Shown: piece by piece, positions 8,743-18,477 of the stretch | Position numbering within the stretch: the first letter of the stretch is position 1 | How the letters are laid out: each line of letters opens with the position of its first letter | Translations under genes and position numbers: made by a program | Notes under the pieces: model-generated | What the model saw: only the letters and a program-made list of their open reading frames with translations | What the model was told of the DNA's origin: nothing | Database searches by the model: none | Source of the DNA: Bacillota bacterium | GTDB taxonomy: Bacteria; Bacillota; UBA4882; UBA8346 | Length of the DNA stretch: 64,000 bases | Direction: 5' to 3' | Assembly: GCA_023394955.1 (NCBI GenBank) | Contig: JAEWZY010000041.1 | Location: 81,244-145,243 of the forward strand

Positions 8743-9771
8743 TTAATCTTCAGGTATAATAAGAATTTTCCCATCCACTTTTCCTTGTTTAACCTTCTCC
8801 ATCGCTTCCAGTAATCTCGTTCTCGGAAGTATCTCAGCGATCAAATCGGTCACCAGGATTTTTTGAGCTTCCAACAATTCCACGGTAGCTTGCATTGTTC
8901 GGTTTAATGCATAAGCGCCAATAATCTTTAGATCACGACGATATATTTCAAATGGATTAAGCTTGATTTCACTGTTTTGAGGACAAACCCCAAAGATTAG
9001 CAACCGACCGGCGTTTTTTAAATAATTCAAAGAGCGTTCAATTACTCCAGGAACACCTGTGCAATCAATAATCACATCAAACCCATTTTGAGCAATCGTT
9101 TTTAATTGCTCATCGGCACCGGGCCGTGAGGCGAGAATTACCCCGCTAGCACCAAATTTTTGAGCCTTGTCAAGTTTTTGATCTTTCAGATCCGTCACCC
9201 ATACTTCGGAGCATCCTGAAATCAAAGCTACTTGAAGATGTAATAATCCAATCGGGCCTGCCCCGTTAATTAATATACGGTCACCTAATTTGATTTCCGC
9301 TCTGGCCGAACCGTATAAAACAGTTGATAAAGGTTCAGCGAAAGCAGCTTCATTGAAACTTATTTTATTTAATTTATAAACATTTTTAGCGGGAACCACC
9401 GTATAATCGGAAAAACCTCCCGGGCCGGTAGTCCCCAATGTTTTTACCTGTAAACAATGATTTTGTTTATTAGCGCGGCAAAACTCACACTTTTCACAGG
9501 GGTACAACGGGTCAACCACAACTCGGTCGCCAACCGCGACATTAGTTACGCTATTTCCAACCGCATAAATAACACCAGCTATTTCATGTCCGGGATGAAA
9601 CGGATACCTTCTCCCTTGAATAGATTCGCCTTCATAACTATGAATATCAGTGGCGCATAACCCGCACACTGCTATTTTAACTACTACTTGTTCTCCTCCA
9701 GGTTCAGGTATTTCAACCTCATCAATTACCAGATCGTACGCTTTACGAATAGATACCTGTTTCATCCGCAT
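8743..9771 (-). CDS. Zinc-dependent alcohol/polyol dehydrogenase (MDR family)
   Basis: A 342-residue paralogue of the dehydrogenase at 7668, clearly diverged from it. Catalytic zinc region GLCATDIHSYEG with GHEIAGVI, structural zinc cysteines in CEKCEFCRANKQNHC, Rossmann motif GAGPIGLLHL. Two dehydrogenases in one operon suggest two oxidation/reduction steps, or an epimerisation by oxidation and re-reduction (inference). The upstream neighbour is a sulfatase. Confidence 0.88.
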   Translation of the reverse strand: MRMKQVSIRKAYDLVIDEVEIPEPGGEQVVVKIAVCGLCATDIHSYEGESIQGRRYPFHPGHEIAGVIYAVGNSVTNVAVGDRVVVDPLYPCEKCEFCRANKQNHCLQVKTLGTTGPGGFSDYTVVPAKNVYKLNKISFNEAAFAEPLSTVLYGSARAEIKLGDRILINGAGPIGLLHLQVALISGCSEVWVTDLKDQKLDKAQKFGASGVILASRPGADEQLKTIAQNGFDVIIDCTGVPGVIERSLNYLKNAGRLLIFGVCPQNSEIKLNPFEIYRRDLKIIGAYALNRTMQATVELLEAQKILVTDLIAEILPRTRLLEAMEKVKQGKVDGKILIIPED

Positions 9772-9829
9772 GCTCCTTTCTAAGACAAAATCTTTGAGTG
9801 ATGATATTCCAATTTATAGTTCTCTTGCT

Positions 9830-11476
9830 TCATCTGTTACAACCCTTTATAAGACGGCTGACATCCTCGTCGGTTATCCGACAATTTTTTTCCCAAGATT
9901 CAAGATCCAATTCTTCCAACTTGACAACAGGTTCATCTTTTATAGCTTGTATTATCTCATCGCAATAATCATTTAGATTATTCTTTTCTTCTTCATCCAC
10001 AATTGCCGATACAAACCTAGGCATCCTAGACTCTCTTTTAAATCGTGGTTCATATGCATCAAGCTTTATTAGTTCTTCATCTTTAACATATCCCTCAAGC
10101 CCATATTTATTTTCATATTGGATCAGCTTACTTCTTAGCCTGTTTCTCACATTCGCAATTCCTTCTAAAATAGCTTCAATATCTTCGCCGCTATTCGCTA
10201 GTAAATTACGCGTTTCATGGGGATCTTCATCTAAATCAAACAGTTCTTCAATCCCGCCGCCGTAATAATAATTATATTTATATCTTACATCCCTGACGCT
10301 AATCCATCTTTTTTTGCCCCTAGAATATTCTACAAACTGTAAACTTCGGTCTTTTGCCTCCTTAAATATTGAACTGCCGGGGAGATCAAACTCATAAGAA
10401 TACTCTTCTCCCGCCACATCAAGAACAGTAGGTAAGATATCATTCAAATCCACGAAATCTTCTCTCACCGTACCCGCTTGTATCTGCTTGGGATATCTAA
10501 CAATAAACGGGATACGAGAACAACTGTCATATGGAAGCCATTTTTGATAAGCGCCATAATCACCGAGCATTTCCCCATGATCAGAGGTGAATATTATCAA
10601 AGTGTTGTCAAGTTCCCCGATTTCTTCCAAAGCGTCGAGAACACGACCTATGTTTTCGTCAACATAGCTTATCGCCGCATAATATAGTTCCCGCATACGA
10701 CGAATATATTGATGATTCGGTAAATCGCCTAAAGCGGCATTCTCCTTAGCCAGAGGAGATAATGGCGTCTCAGATACATACGGTTCAGGTATTTTAACAT
10801 TATTATAAAGATCTGCATGTCTGTCGGGTACGTCAAAAGGAGGATGGGGCTGAATCCAGCTAGACCATAATAAGAAAGGTTGTCTTCCTCGGTTGCTCCT
10901 TAAAAAATCGATCGTTCGATCAGCAACCCATTTTGTTCCGTGATGTTCTTCCGGTATTAGTGAACGCTGCGGAACCATGTAAAGTAAATTTCTCACCCCG
11001 TGAATGTTTTGGATATTACCGAGTCCTACATCTTTAAGATACATGGCATATTCATCTTCTTCACGAAATGTCGGTAGTTCTTCCATAAGTTCCATCTTAT
11101 TAAAACCATTATGGCGCCTATTTGGTCTAAAATGCATCTTGCCAATGGCCCTGGTATCATATCCGCAGTTAGAAAGAATAAATGGAAAAGTAGGCAACAT
11201 ATACGGCGTATTATATTTATAATAAAAATCAATAGCATCAGCGCCCGGTTCGTGATTATCGTCAAAGCTATGATGGCGTGGGGTAAGACCTGTAATAATA
11301 TTATGTCTGGCGGGTATACAGATCGGTACAGGCGAATAGGCATTAGTGAACAAACAGCCTTCAGAAACAAGCCTATCCAAGTTTGGCGTCTTCATATATT
11401 TAAAGCCGGCTGCGTGAATAGTGTCAAAACGTTGTTGATCCGTTGTCAATATTAGGATATTTGGTCTTTTGTTCAT
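9830..11476 (-). CDS. Cytosolic sulfatase (S1 type, Cys-type formylglycine)
   Basis: A 548-residue member of the alkaline-phosphatase-fold sulfatases, which hydrolyse sulfate esters. The N-terminal ILTTDQQRFD supplies metal ligands, C53-I-P-A-R is the formylglycine motif, and FTSDHGEMLGDYG near 300 gives the second metal site. The N-terminus MNKRPNIL has no signal peptide, so the enzyme should be cytosolic. The Cys motif fits maturation by the radical-SAM maturase at 37805. It sits between the ABC permeases and the dehydrogenases. Substrate unknown. Confidence 0.9.
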   Translation of the reverse strand: MNKRPNILILTTDQQRFDTIHAAGFKYMKTPNLDRLVSEGCLFTNAYSPVPICIPARHNIITGLTPRHHSFDDNHEPGADAIDFYYKYNTPYMLPTFPFILSNCGYDTRAIGKMHFRPNRRHNGFNKMELMEELPTFREEDEYAMYLKDVGLGNIQNIHGVRNLLYMVPQRSLIPEEHHGTKWVADRTIDFLRSNRGRQPFLLWSSWIQPHPPFDVPDRHADLYNNVKIPEPYVSETPLSPLAKENAALGDLPNHQYIRRMRELYYAAISYVDENIGRVLDALEEIGELDNTLIIFTSDHGEMLGDYGAYQKWLPYDSCSRIPFIVRYPKQIQAGTVREDFVDLNDILPTVLDVAGEEYSYEFDLPGSSIFKEAKDRSLQFVEYSRGKKRWISVRDVRYKYNYYYGGGIEELFDLDEDPHETRNLLANSGEDIEAILEGIANVRNRLRSKLIQYENKYGLEGYVKDEELIKLDAYEPRFKRESRMPRFVSAIVDEEEKNNLNDYCDEIIQAIKDEPVVKLEELDLESWEKNCRITDEDVSRLIKGCNR

Positions 11477-11515
11477 ATTTCTTTCCTCTCAACGAACATT
11501 TTTGTGCTTTATAGT

Positions 11516-12334
11516 TTATTCCTTTACCGCACCGCCTAACGTGCCTCTCACCAAAAACTGTCGAATAAAAATTGAAAAAATAACGGTTGGGAGAAGTACC
11601 ACAAATCCTCCGGCAGCCACCTTACCCCAGGCAGTTCCTTCAAAAGCCATAAAATTCATTACTGCAATAGGCGCTGTAACAGCCTGGTTCCGTGTTAAAA
11701 TTAATCCCCAAAGAAATTCATTCCAACTATTAATGAAAACCAACACTGCGGTAGCAGTTAACCCGGGAGCAGCCAGCGGCAGCATAATCGATCTAAAAAC
11801 TTGAAATTCTGAAGCTCCGTCAATTTTAGCCGATTCTTCAAGTGAGTTCGGGATTGTTTCAAAATAAGGCAACAATGTCCAAACAACTAAGGGTATTGAA
11901 AAAGTCTGGTATGCAATAATCAAGCCAAAAATAGTGTCAATTAATCCTAAAGTGATAAAAAACATAAAAAAGGGAATGAGATAAATAATGCGAGGCATCA
12001 TTCTGGTTATCAATACCCAAAGCAATATTTTTGATTTAGCCTTGACTGTGGTTCTTCCTAATTTATAAGCAGCCGGAACTCCAATCAAAAACGAAACTCC
12101 AATGGTCCCCAAAGCAACCAAAATACTATTCAGATAATATTTTATAAAGTTTGATTCCCCAAATAATTCCAGATAATGTTCGAAGGTAGGTTTAAACAAT
12201 AACAACGGGGGATAAGCAAATGCATCACGTTGAGTTTTAATCGAAATTAAAAGTAGCCATATAATTGGTATTATAAACACTATAACTAATGATACCAATG
12301 CATAGAAACGAAAACGCTTTATATTATTCCTCAT
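11516..12334 (-). CDS. Carbohydrate ABC transporter permease (MalG type)
   Basis: A 272-residue inner-membrane permease with about six helices. The cytoplasmic coupling loop EESAKIDGASEFQVFRSI, with LPLAAPGL following, is the EAA motif of CUT1 sugar importers. Its ATG overlaps the stop of the partner permease (ATGA). The operon has no ATP-binding subunit, so a shared MsmX-type ATPase encoded elsewhere is presumably used. Confidence 0.93.
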   Translation of the reverse strand: MRNNIKRFRFYALVSLVIVFIIPIIWLLLISIKTQRDAFAYPPLLLFKPTFEHYLELFGESNFIKYYLNSILVALGTIGVSFLIGVPAAYKLGRTTVKAKSKILLWVLITRMMPRIIYLIPFFMFFITLGLIDTIFGLIIAYQTFSIPLVVWTLLPYFETIPNSLEESAKIDGASEFQVFRSIMLPLAAPGLTATAVLVFINSWNEFLWGLILTRNQAVTAPIAVMNFMAFEGTAWGKVAAGGFVVLLPTVIFSIFIRQFLVRGTLGGAVKE

Positions 12335-13218
12335 CGTTTCTTACCCTCCAAACGACTAGGTTTGGTTGTTGCATAAGCGAAATAAATACCAAGAGCCATC
12401 ATATATAAGAAAATTATTATATTGATTGAAGAGACAAAGCCAATCCGGTAATAGCTAAACTCCGTCAATGCATAAAAATTAATCGTCTCCGTGCCGTCCG
12501 CCGGACCTCCACCGGTAATTGTATAAATCAACGGTAAAATATTTAAAGCTTCTACTAAACGAAATAAAAAAGTAATGAAGAATATTTTCTTTAATAACGG
12601 TAAGGTCATATGAATAAGAGTTTTCCACCAGCCGGCGCCGTCAACTTTCGCCGCTTCAAAGAATTCAACCGGCAAGCTTTCCAACCCCGCCAACAACATT
12701 ATCATTACAAAAGGCGTCCATTCCCAAACACTGGCGATTATTAATCCCAATCGAGCGCCGCTAACTGTTCCCAACCAATCAGGAATGGGCAAACCCAAAT
12801 ATCCTAAAATAAAATCCAGTCCTCCCAAAGAAGGGGTAAAAATAATTTTCCATAATAATCCTACTATAATTGGCGGAAGAATCATTGGTATTAATAATAA
12901 AGAACGAAACAAATTATTACCAATACGGTTTTCCCATAGAAATAAGGCTATTATAAATCCTAAAATCATTTGGATTGAAATTGGTATGACTGTTAAAATA
13001 ATAGTTGTCTTTACCGAATTCCAAAATCTTGGTTCCTGAAACAACTTAATAAAATTATCTAATCCCACAAAAACATTCGAGCCTGGTAAAACTGTAACCC
13101 ATCCCCTAAAACTCAAATAAAACGTGTAAATAATCGGTATAGTCGTTAATAGAGCTAACAAGATAATCATGGGACCGGAAAACAACCAAAAATTTTTAGT
13201 GTTATACCTGTTAAACAT
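12331..13218 (-). CDS. Carbohydrate ABC transporter permease (MalF type)
   Basis: A 295-residue permease with the EAA loop FFEAAKVDGAGWWKTL near residues 195-210. It pairs with the MalG-type protein immediately downstream and the binding protein upstream, from which it is separated by a strong stem-loop. Members of this family form the CUT1 channel heterodimer. Confidence 0.93.
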   Translation of the reverse strand: MFNRYNTKNFWLFSGPMIILLALLTTIPIIYTFYLSFRGWVTVLPGSNVFVGLDNFIKLFQEPRFWNSVKTTIILTVIPISIQMILGFIIALFLWENRIGNNLFRSLLLIPMILPPIIVGLLWKIIFTPSLGGLDFILGYLGLPIPDWLGTVSGARLGLIIASVWEWTPFVMIMLLAGLESLPVEFFEAAKVDGAGWWKTLIHMTLPLLKKIFFITFLFRLVEALNILPLIYTITGGGPADGTETINFYALTEFSYYRIGFVSSINIIIFLYMMALGIYFAYATTKPSRLEGKKR

Positions 13219-13274
13219 TTTAAAATCCCGCCTTATATAATGCGTTCTTTATTATTGCAATTACAATAAATTTT

Positions 13275-13318
13275 AAATATTTGGCTATAGGAGTTTCTTC
13301 AACTATAGCCAAATATTT
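13275..13318 (-). terminator. Stem-loop between binding-protein and permease genes
   Basis: Perfect 16-bp inverted repeat, AAATATTTGGCTATAG and its complement, with a 12-base loop, starting 9 bases past the binding-protein stop. It probably protects the upstream message or partly stops transcription, so that binding protein is made in excess over permeases. The same arrangement follows all five binding-protein genes here. Confidence 0.75.
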
Positions 13319-13327
13319 TTACATTCA

Positions 13328-14665
13328 TTAATTTTTATAAAAGCCGGCTTGTTTCATAATGTCATTTACATCTTTATTGGCTAACTTCATAGCTTCTTCG
13401 GCAGTCTTAGCGCCAGCGGTGACTTCGTTCACGGCTCTACCCACTCTAGCCATAACCATAGGGAATGCCCGATTTAAAGGGTAATAATCAGCGGAAGTCT
13501 CTAAGTTGCTTTGATACATTTTAGTGAATCCCGGCCAATAATCATATTTGCTAATATACTCAGGCATTTTTAACACGGATTTTCTGGTAACCGCCATATG
13601 TTCTCCTTCAAGCGCAATTCTTGCTTGAATTTCTGTGCTAGATGCCCATTTCATAAATAACCATGCCGCCTCTTTATTTTTAGAAGCTTTTGGTATCAGC
13701 CATCCGTGTGTAGTGTATGGCGGGTATACTCCTGCCGGCCCGGACGGTAACGGCGCAAAACCTACTTTGCCGATAACACGGGATTGTTTGGGGTCCAAAA
13801 TTCTCGGGGCCAATGGAATGCCATCTATCGTCATAGCTATACGCCCTTGTTGAAAAGCGACGGCAATCTCATCGAAATTAACCGATGCGCTTCCCGGCAT
13901 CCCGTAATTTCTTAGCAATTCCGCATAAAGCTTTGTAGCTTTGATGGCTTGAGGACTATCAAGCACGGGGTGAAAATCATTAGGATAATCTTTATAATAA
14001 TCTCCGCCTAATGCTTTTAAAAACATGGTATAAGTCCACATATTAGGACCGGCCATTCCCCGCAATCCGATTCCCGCCACTTGAGTGCTATGAATCTTTT
14101 GAGCAACTTCAAACAATTCATCGATGGTCTTCGGTGGATTTTTTATCCCTTTTTGCTCGAAAATATCTTTTCGATAATAAAACCCGACTGTTGCCCCAAA
14201 CATGGGTAAACCATATAGTTTCCCGTTCTTCTTTAATAAATTAAGAGGAGCTTTTAAAAAATCATTTAATTCGATTTCATTTTTTGAAGTCAATTTCTTA
14301 TTATTAATAAACGAATCTAGGGGCTCCACCCATCCCGCCTCAACCCAAGGATGAAAATCGGTGGGAATAAAATACATAACATCATAACCGGGTGCACCGC
14401 TACTCATTTCGATTCCCATTTTTTGCCTGGCGTTTTTTTCCGAAAATAGATCCAACCTAACTTTAATACCTGTCTTTTCTTCAAATTCTTTGATTAAATC
14501 AGGTAATTTACTGAAAGTAGTAACATTAAATCCTAATACGGAAAGCTGCGTTCCGGTATACTTGCTGGATAAATTATTGTTATTTGACGCAAAAGTAGTA
14601 TTAAATATAGCTAACACGAGACAAATATTAAAACCTAATAAAATTAATCTTCGGTACTTACGCAT
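13328..14665 (-). CDS. Extracellular sugar-binding protein of ABC transporter (family 1)
   Basis: A 445-residue secreted protein with AGGAGGGG before its ATG. Residues 1-27 form a signal peptide (MRKYRR then a hydrophobic run to FNTTFASNN), without a clear lipobox. GYDVMYFIPTDF near 105 and GRIAMTIDG near 270 are typical of SBP family 1. It would capture the sulfated or free carbohydrate for the two permeases downstream. The upstream sulfatase is probably in the same transcript. Confidence 0.9.
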   Translation of the reverse strand: MRKYRRLILLGFNICLVLAIFNTTFASNNNNLSSKYTGTQLSVLGFNVTTFSKLPDLIKEFEEKTGIKVRLDLFSEKNARQKMGIEMSSGAPGYDVMYFIPTDFHPWVEAGWVEPLDSFINNKKLTSKNEIELNDFLKAPLNLLKKNGKLYGLPMFGATVGFYYRKDIFEQKGIKNPPKTIDELFEVAQKIHSTQVAGIGLRGMAGPNMWTYTMFLKALGGDYYKDYPNDFHPVLDSPQAIKATKLYAELLRNYGMPGSASVNFDEIAVAFQQGRIAMTIDGIPLAPRILDPKQSRVIGKVGFAPLPSGPAGVYPPYTTHGWLIPKASKNKEAAWLFMKWASSTEIQARIALEGEHMAVTRKSVLKMPEYISKYDYWPGFTKMYQSNLETSADYYPLNRAFPMVMARVGRAVNEVTAGAKTAEEAMKLANKDVNDIMKQAGFYKN

Positions 14666-14759
14666 AAAACACCCCTCCTAAAATTAATTCCCTATATTCT
14701 TAACCTTAAAACGATAAAATTACTTTTACTGATCACCTCGCCTTCTTTTCCTTCTTTAA

Positions 14760-14777
14760 TAGCTGTAAAAACAGCTA
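14760..14777 (-). terminator. Small stem-loop between sulfatase and binding-protein genes
   Basis: A 7-bp stem TAGCTGT / ACAGCTA with a four-base loop, 21 bases past the sulfatase stop. Short and without a strong T tract, so at most an attenuator. Confidence 0.3.
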
Positions 14778-14798
14778 CCTTATTATGTTTAAAAAAAT

Positions 14799-16277
14799 TC
14801 AAGCATCATCTCTTAAGCCATATCTTTCGTACATCTCAGGCGGAGCATCATTTTCTTGCATCAATTTAATAAGTTGTTTTTGCATCCTCTTTTCAACAGT
14901 TTCATCTTTAATGGGATTCAATTGATATGGGTCATTCCTCAGATCGTAAAGAAAGTCGCCTGTTTTATGTTGTATCGTCTGATGAATTGGTCCTTTCGAC
15001 TTTATCTTCATAACCTTGCATCCTTTGGTAAACACAAACGGTCCTGCAAGTTCAGTCGTTTTCAATTCTTCCAAACTAAAAAGTTTATTTATATGACTCG
15101 GCATTAGTGTATAATTGTAGAGCCGTTCATCGTCAGGATCGACTGGGGCCCTCATATAAACATATCTTCCATCGGTGCAATTCAAGTGGCCGCCATGGAG
15201 TCCGAAAAGGGCGGCCTCACGAACTTGTTTTCCGTTAACAAGGGCGTCCTTAAGACATGTTCCTTGTACATCTTGAGGAGTCTCCACTTCAAAAAAATCA
15301 TAAATCGTTGGGACCAGGTCGATTGTTTGCACTAAACTCGCACATCTGGAACCTTTTATTTTAAAACGCGGGTCCCAGATAAAAAGAGGTATATGCGCGA
15401 TTTCGTTATAAAGCGGTGGTATGTTCTTAGCCCACCACCCATGTTCGCCTAAGAGAAAACCATGGTCAGTATTGATAATCAGCATTGTATCGTCCCACAT
15501 CCGATGCTTGTCCATAATATCCAGGATTTTTCCAAGGTATTCATCGCACATACTTACTAAAGCGGCATATTCTTTTCTCACATGTTCAATCTGTTCCGGA
15601 GTTTCCTCAACCTTCCGGTAAGGAGGCCAATCGAAATGGGGACCGTTATATTGATGCGGGTAAAGATCCTTGTATTTTTGTTGGGTAAAAAACGGTTCAT
15701 GCGGGTCAAAAGTCTCGATCTGTAAAAACCATCTGTCCTCGCTTAGGTTTTTATTAATAAAATCAAGCGCCAGGCTAAAGGTCTTGGCTTGCGGCTGCTT
15801 TTCCTCGGAATCCAAATACCGGCGGTTAATCCAGTCTTGTCGCCAAGAATAATTCTTTCTCCCGATAGCCAGTTCATTGATAAGAGGATCTCTCACTTCT
15901 CCCTTCCACGGATCTCCTTCTTGTCCGCGAGATATTTCCCATGAATTATATCTGGTATGATAGGTACATCCGCCGTCTTCCCAGTAATGGTAGTGATCGC
16001 TAATTAGGTGGGTATAGATCCCGTTTTTTTTCAATATCTCCGGAAGGGAATCATCGAATGGCTCGATCGGTCCCCAACTCCGGTGCAGAAAGTTATACCG
16101 GCCGGTATGCAGTTCCCTTCTGGCAGGCATGCATGGCAAACTACCCGCGTAACAAGAGTCGAATACTACCGAATTTTCCGCTAATCTTTGAAAATTTGGC
16201 GCATGCACCCATTCACAGCCATATGGCGGAAGCATGTGACGGTTTAAAGAATCGAACATTAGCATTATTGCTCTCAT
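14799..16277 (-). CDS. Cytosolic sulfatase (S1 type), near-identical to the one at 26680
   Basis: A 492-residue sulfatase without a signal peptide. Metal and catalytic landmarks: IMLMFDSLNRH at the start, C49-M-P-A-R as formylglycine site, and NTDHGFLLGEHGWW near 275-288. It differs from the operon 2 sulfatase at a small minority of positions, although the neighbouring transporter genes of the two operons are strongly diverged. This suggests recent duplication or gene conversion, and a shared sulfated substrate. The start ATG has GGGAG upstream. A TTTAATTAAA half-operator lies in front of the gene. Confidence 0.9.
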   Translation of the reverse strand: MRAIMLMFDSLNRHMLPPYGCEWVHAPNFQRLAENSVVFDSCYAGSLPCMPARRELHTGRYNFLHRSWGPIEPFDDSLPEILKKNGIYTHLISDHYHYWEDGGCTYHTRYNSWEISRGQEGDPWKGEVRDPLINELAIGRKNYSWRQDWINRRYLDSEEKQPQAKTFSLALDFINKNLSEDRWFLQIETFDPHEPFFTQQKYKDLYPHQYNGPHFDWPPYRKVEETPEQIEHVRKEYAALVSMCDEYLGKILDIMDKHRMWDDTMLIINTDHGFLLGEHGWWAKNIPPLYNEIAHIPLFIWDPRFKIKGSRCASLVQTIDLVPTIYDFFEVETPQDVQGTCLKDALVNGKQVREAALFGLHGGHLNCTDGRYVYMRAPVDPDDERLYNYTLMPSHINKLFSLEELKTTELAGPFVFTKGCKVMKIKSKGPIHQTIQHKTGDFLYDLRNDPYQLNPIKDETVEKRMQKQLIKLMQENDAPPEMYERYGLRDDA

Positions 16278-16315
16278 AGCGGTTCTCCCAAGTAATTTTG
16301 TTTAATTAAAATATC

Positions 16316-17539
16316 TCAACTTACAATCGTTTCATTATCTTTAATAAAACTTTCTAAATACGGCTGTTCAAAAATGTATTCACAAACCATAGCAACAGTA
16401 CCGAGTAAAATTGGACTATCGGTCAATGTCGATGATTCGATCTTAAGTTTAGCAGCAGCCTCCGGAAGCAAACGCTCCGCAACCGCCTTTTTTACGCTAT
16501 CAAACCAAATCGCTCCAAAATCGGTCATATCTCCATTAATTACAACCAGTTCCGGGTTGAAAGCATTTGCTAAATTTACTATGGCATAGCCTAAATATTT
16601 ACCGCTTTCGACGACTAATTCGGATAATTTTTTATCGCCTTCAGCCACTCTTTCCCGAATGATATTAAAGCCGCTAACCAGATCATACCCGTATATGTCC
16701 TGGGCTTTCTTAACCAATGCCAAAGTTGAGCAATATAATTCCAAACAGCCCCGATTGCCACAACCGCAAAGCGGGCCGTTTACATCCAAGCTTACGTGCC
16801 CGACCTGGCCGGCAAAGCCGAAAGCCCCGTGATAGATTTGATCATTCAGAATAATTCCGGCGCCTACCCCTTTACTCACTAGAATCGAAATAATATTATG
16901 ATATTCTCGTCCACAACCAAACCATTTTTCAGCTAAAGCCGCCGCGTTAGCGGCGTCATCCAAAATCACCGGCAGACTAGAACGTTCTTCGAGGAACTTT
17001 TTGATAGGGATGGCTTTCCACCCCGGCATATTGGTTAAATAGGAGATTTCCCCTTTTTCCAAATTTATTGGTCCTGGAACCGAAATACCGATTCCTACGA
17101 TTTTTCCTTTATATAACGGATCATTTATGTATTCGGCGACTGATTCCCATAAAGTTGTGAGGATTTCATCGACTTTTTCGTCAAGTTCCAGCAAGATACT
17201 TTGCTTGTCCAGCAATTTGCCGCTTAAGTCCGACACCCCATATGAAAGTCGGCCGCGCCGTAAACTAACTCCTACTACATAAAAGCGTTCAAAATTTATC
17301 TTTAAAGAAACAGCATTCCTATTTAGTTGTCCGCTATAGTTCCGATCTTCGCTCACCAGTCCGGCCTGGATTAAATCGCGAATCAGATTCGTTACCGCCG
17401 CTCCGGTCAATCCGCTCAGCTCCGCCAAATCCTTTCGGCAAATATGATTGTTCTGGCGTAACAGTTTTAACAAGGTGGAGCGGTTTTCCAGTTGCATTCG
17501 CACCGTATTTTTCCCGGTTGGAGTATTAGAAAACGCCAT
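16316..17539 (-). CDS. ROK-family transcriptional repressor (NagC/XylR type)
   Basis: A 407-residue regulator. An N-terminal winged helix-turn-helix (about 20-65, with RKDLAELSGLTGAAVTNLI) is followed by a ROK domain carrying SKGVGAGIILND and the zinc-binding CGCGNRGCLELYC. ROK repressors release DNA on binding a sugar or sugar phosphate. It lies second in operon 1, after the aldolase. Two near-identical AT-rich palindromes, in front of this gene and in front of the operon promoter, are its likely operators. AGGAGAG precedes the ATG. Confidence 0.9.
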   Translation of the reverse strand: MAFSNTPTGKNTVRMQLENRSTLLKLLRQNNHICRKDLAELSGLTGAAVTNLIRDLIQAGLVSEDRNYSGQLNRNAVSLKINFERFYVVGVSLRRGRLSYGVSDLSGKLLDKQSILLELDEKVDEILTTLWESVAEYINDPLYKGKIVGIGISVPGPINLEKGEISYLTNMPGWKAIPIKKFLEERSSLPVILDDAANAAALAEKWFGCGREYHNIISILVSKGVGAGIILNDQIYHGAFGFAGQVGHVSLDVNGPLCGCGNRGCLELYCSTLALVKKAQDIYGYDLVSGFNIIRERVAEGDKKLSELVVESGKYLGYAIVNLANAFNPELVVINGDMTDFGAIWFDSVKKAVAERLLPEAAAKLKIESSTLTDSPILLGTVAMVCEYIFEQPYLESFIKDNETIVS

Positions 17540-17562
17540 GATATCTCTCCTGCAGTCAAATT

Positions 17563-17585
17563 ATTAATCAATTAAATTAATTAAT
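17563..17585. promoter_or_regulatory. Putative ROK operator, site 2
   Basis: A 23-bp AT-rich palindromic site 24 bases before the ROK start codon. It differs at only two positions from the site at 18478-18500 in front of the operon. Binding by the ROK protein is inferred from position and repetition. Confidence 0.5.
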
Positions 17586-17589
17586 GGTT

Positions 17590-18447
17590 TTATAAAAATC
17601 CGGTCGCCATTCCTTCGCCGCCAAACAGTTTTATTTTACGACAAACCAAGGCGGTTACAGCCTCCCGGGCTGGCTCCAATACTGCCGGCGGTTGAATCGG
17701 CATAGGATCTTGGTTTAATACTTGTTTTAACGCATAACTAAAGGCCTGCTTCAACTCGGTGCCCACGTTGAATTTTCTCATACCCAGATTAATAACCCGT
17801 CTTGCCTGTTCATCCGGGAGATCGGAGCCTCCGTGCATTACCAGGGGTACTTTGACCAGCTCCTTAATCTTGGCCAACCTTTCAAAATCCAAATTGGGCT
17901 TAGTTTTATAAAAACCATGAGCATTGCCTATCGATACCGCCAAGGCGTCCACTCCGGTCAATTCGACAAATCTGGCCGCCAGCTCCGGTTCGGTCATTCC
18001 GGTAGAACTTATTTCCTCTCCATCTTCAGAGCCTCCGATGCAGCCAAGTTCGCCTTCGACCGATACTCCTTTATGATGGGCCATCTCAACCACGGAACGC
18101 GTTAATTCGACATTTTGTTCAAAAGAGAACTTGGAACCGTCAAACATCACCGAAATTCCTAAGTCAATACATTTTTTGATGTTATCCATGGATTTTCCGT
18201 GATCCAAGGTTACCGCTACCGGTACTCTACTGTTTCGAGCGGCAAAAATGCAAATCTGGGTGAGCATCTCCAAACCGGCGAACGAAAGCATGGCTTCCCC
18301 AATCATCAGTATTACCGGCGCTTTTTCAATTTCAGCGGCCTTAATTACCGCCTGAGTATACTCCATGTTATGGACATTAAAAGCCCCGATGGCTCGTTTC
18401 TCTTCTGGAAATAGCTTGAATAATTCACTTACATTATGCAACGCCAC
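17590..18447 (-). CDS. Class II fructose/tagatose-bisphosphate aldolase family protein
   Basis: A 285-residue zinc aldolase of the GatY/KbaY/Fba group, which cleaves ketose bisphosphates or ketose-1-phosphates to DHAP and an aldehyde. Zinc and phosphate motifs are VTLDHGKS near 80, GELGCIGGSEDGEE near 130-145, and VMHGGSDLP near 200 followed by NVGTELKQAF. The start is GTG with a weak upstream site (GGGAATGTG). First gene of operon 1, directly behind the operator and promoter region. A second aldolase serves operon 2. Confidence 0.88.
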   Translation of the reverse strand: MALHNVSELFKLFPEEKRAIGAFNVHNMEYTQAVIKAAEIEKAPVILMIGEAMLSFAGLEMLTQICIFAARNSRVPVAVTLDHGKSMDNIKKCIDLGISVMFDGSKFSFEQNVELTRSVVEMAHHKGVSVEGELGCIGGSEDGEEISSTGMTEPELAARFVELTGVDALAVSIGNAHGFYKTKPNLDFERLAKIKELVKVPLVMHGGSDLPDEQARRVINLGMRKFNVGTELKQAFSYALKQVLNQDPMPIQPPAVLEPAREAVTALVCRKIKLFGGEGMATGFL

Positions 18448-18477
18448 TATATCACATTCCCTATGTAAAATATTTAC

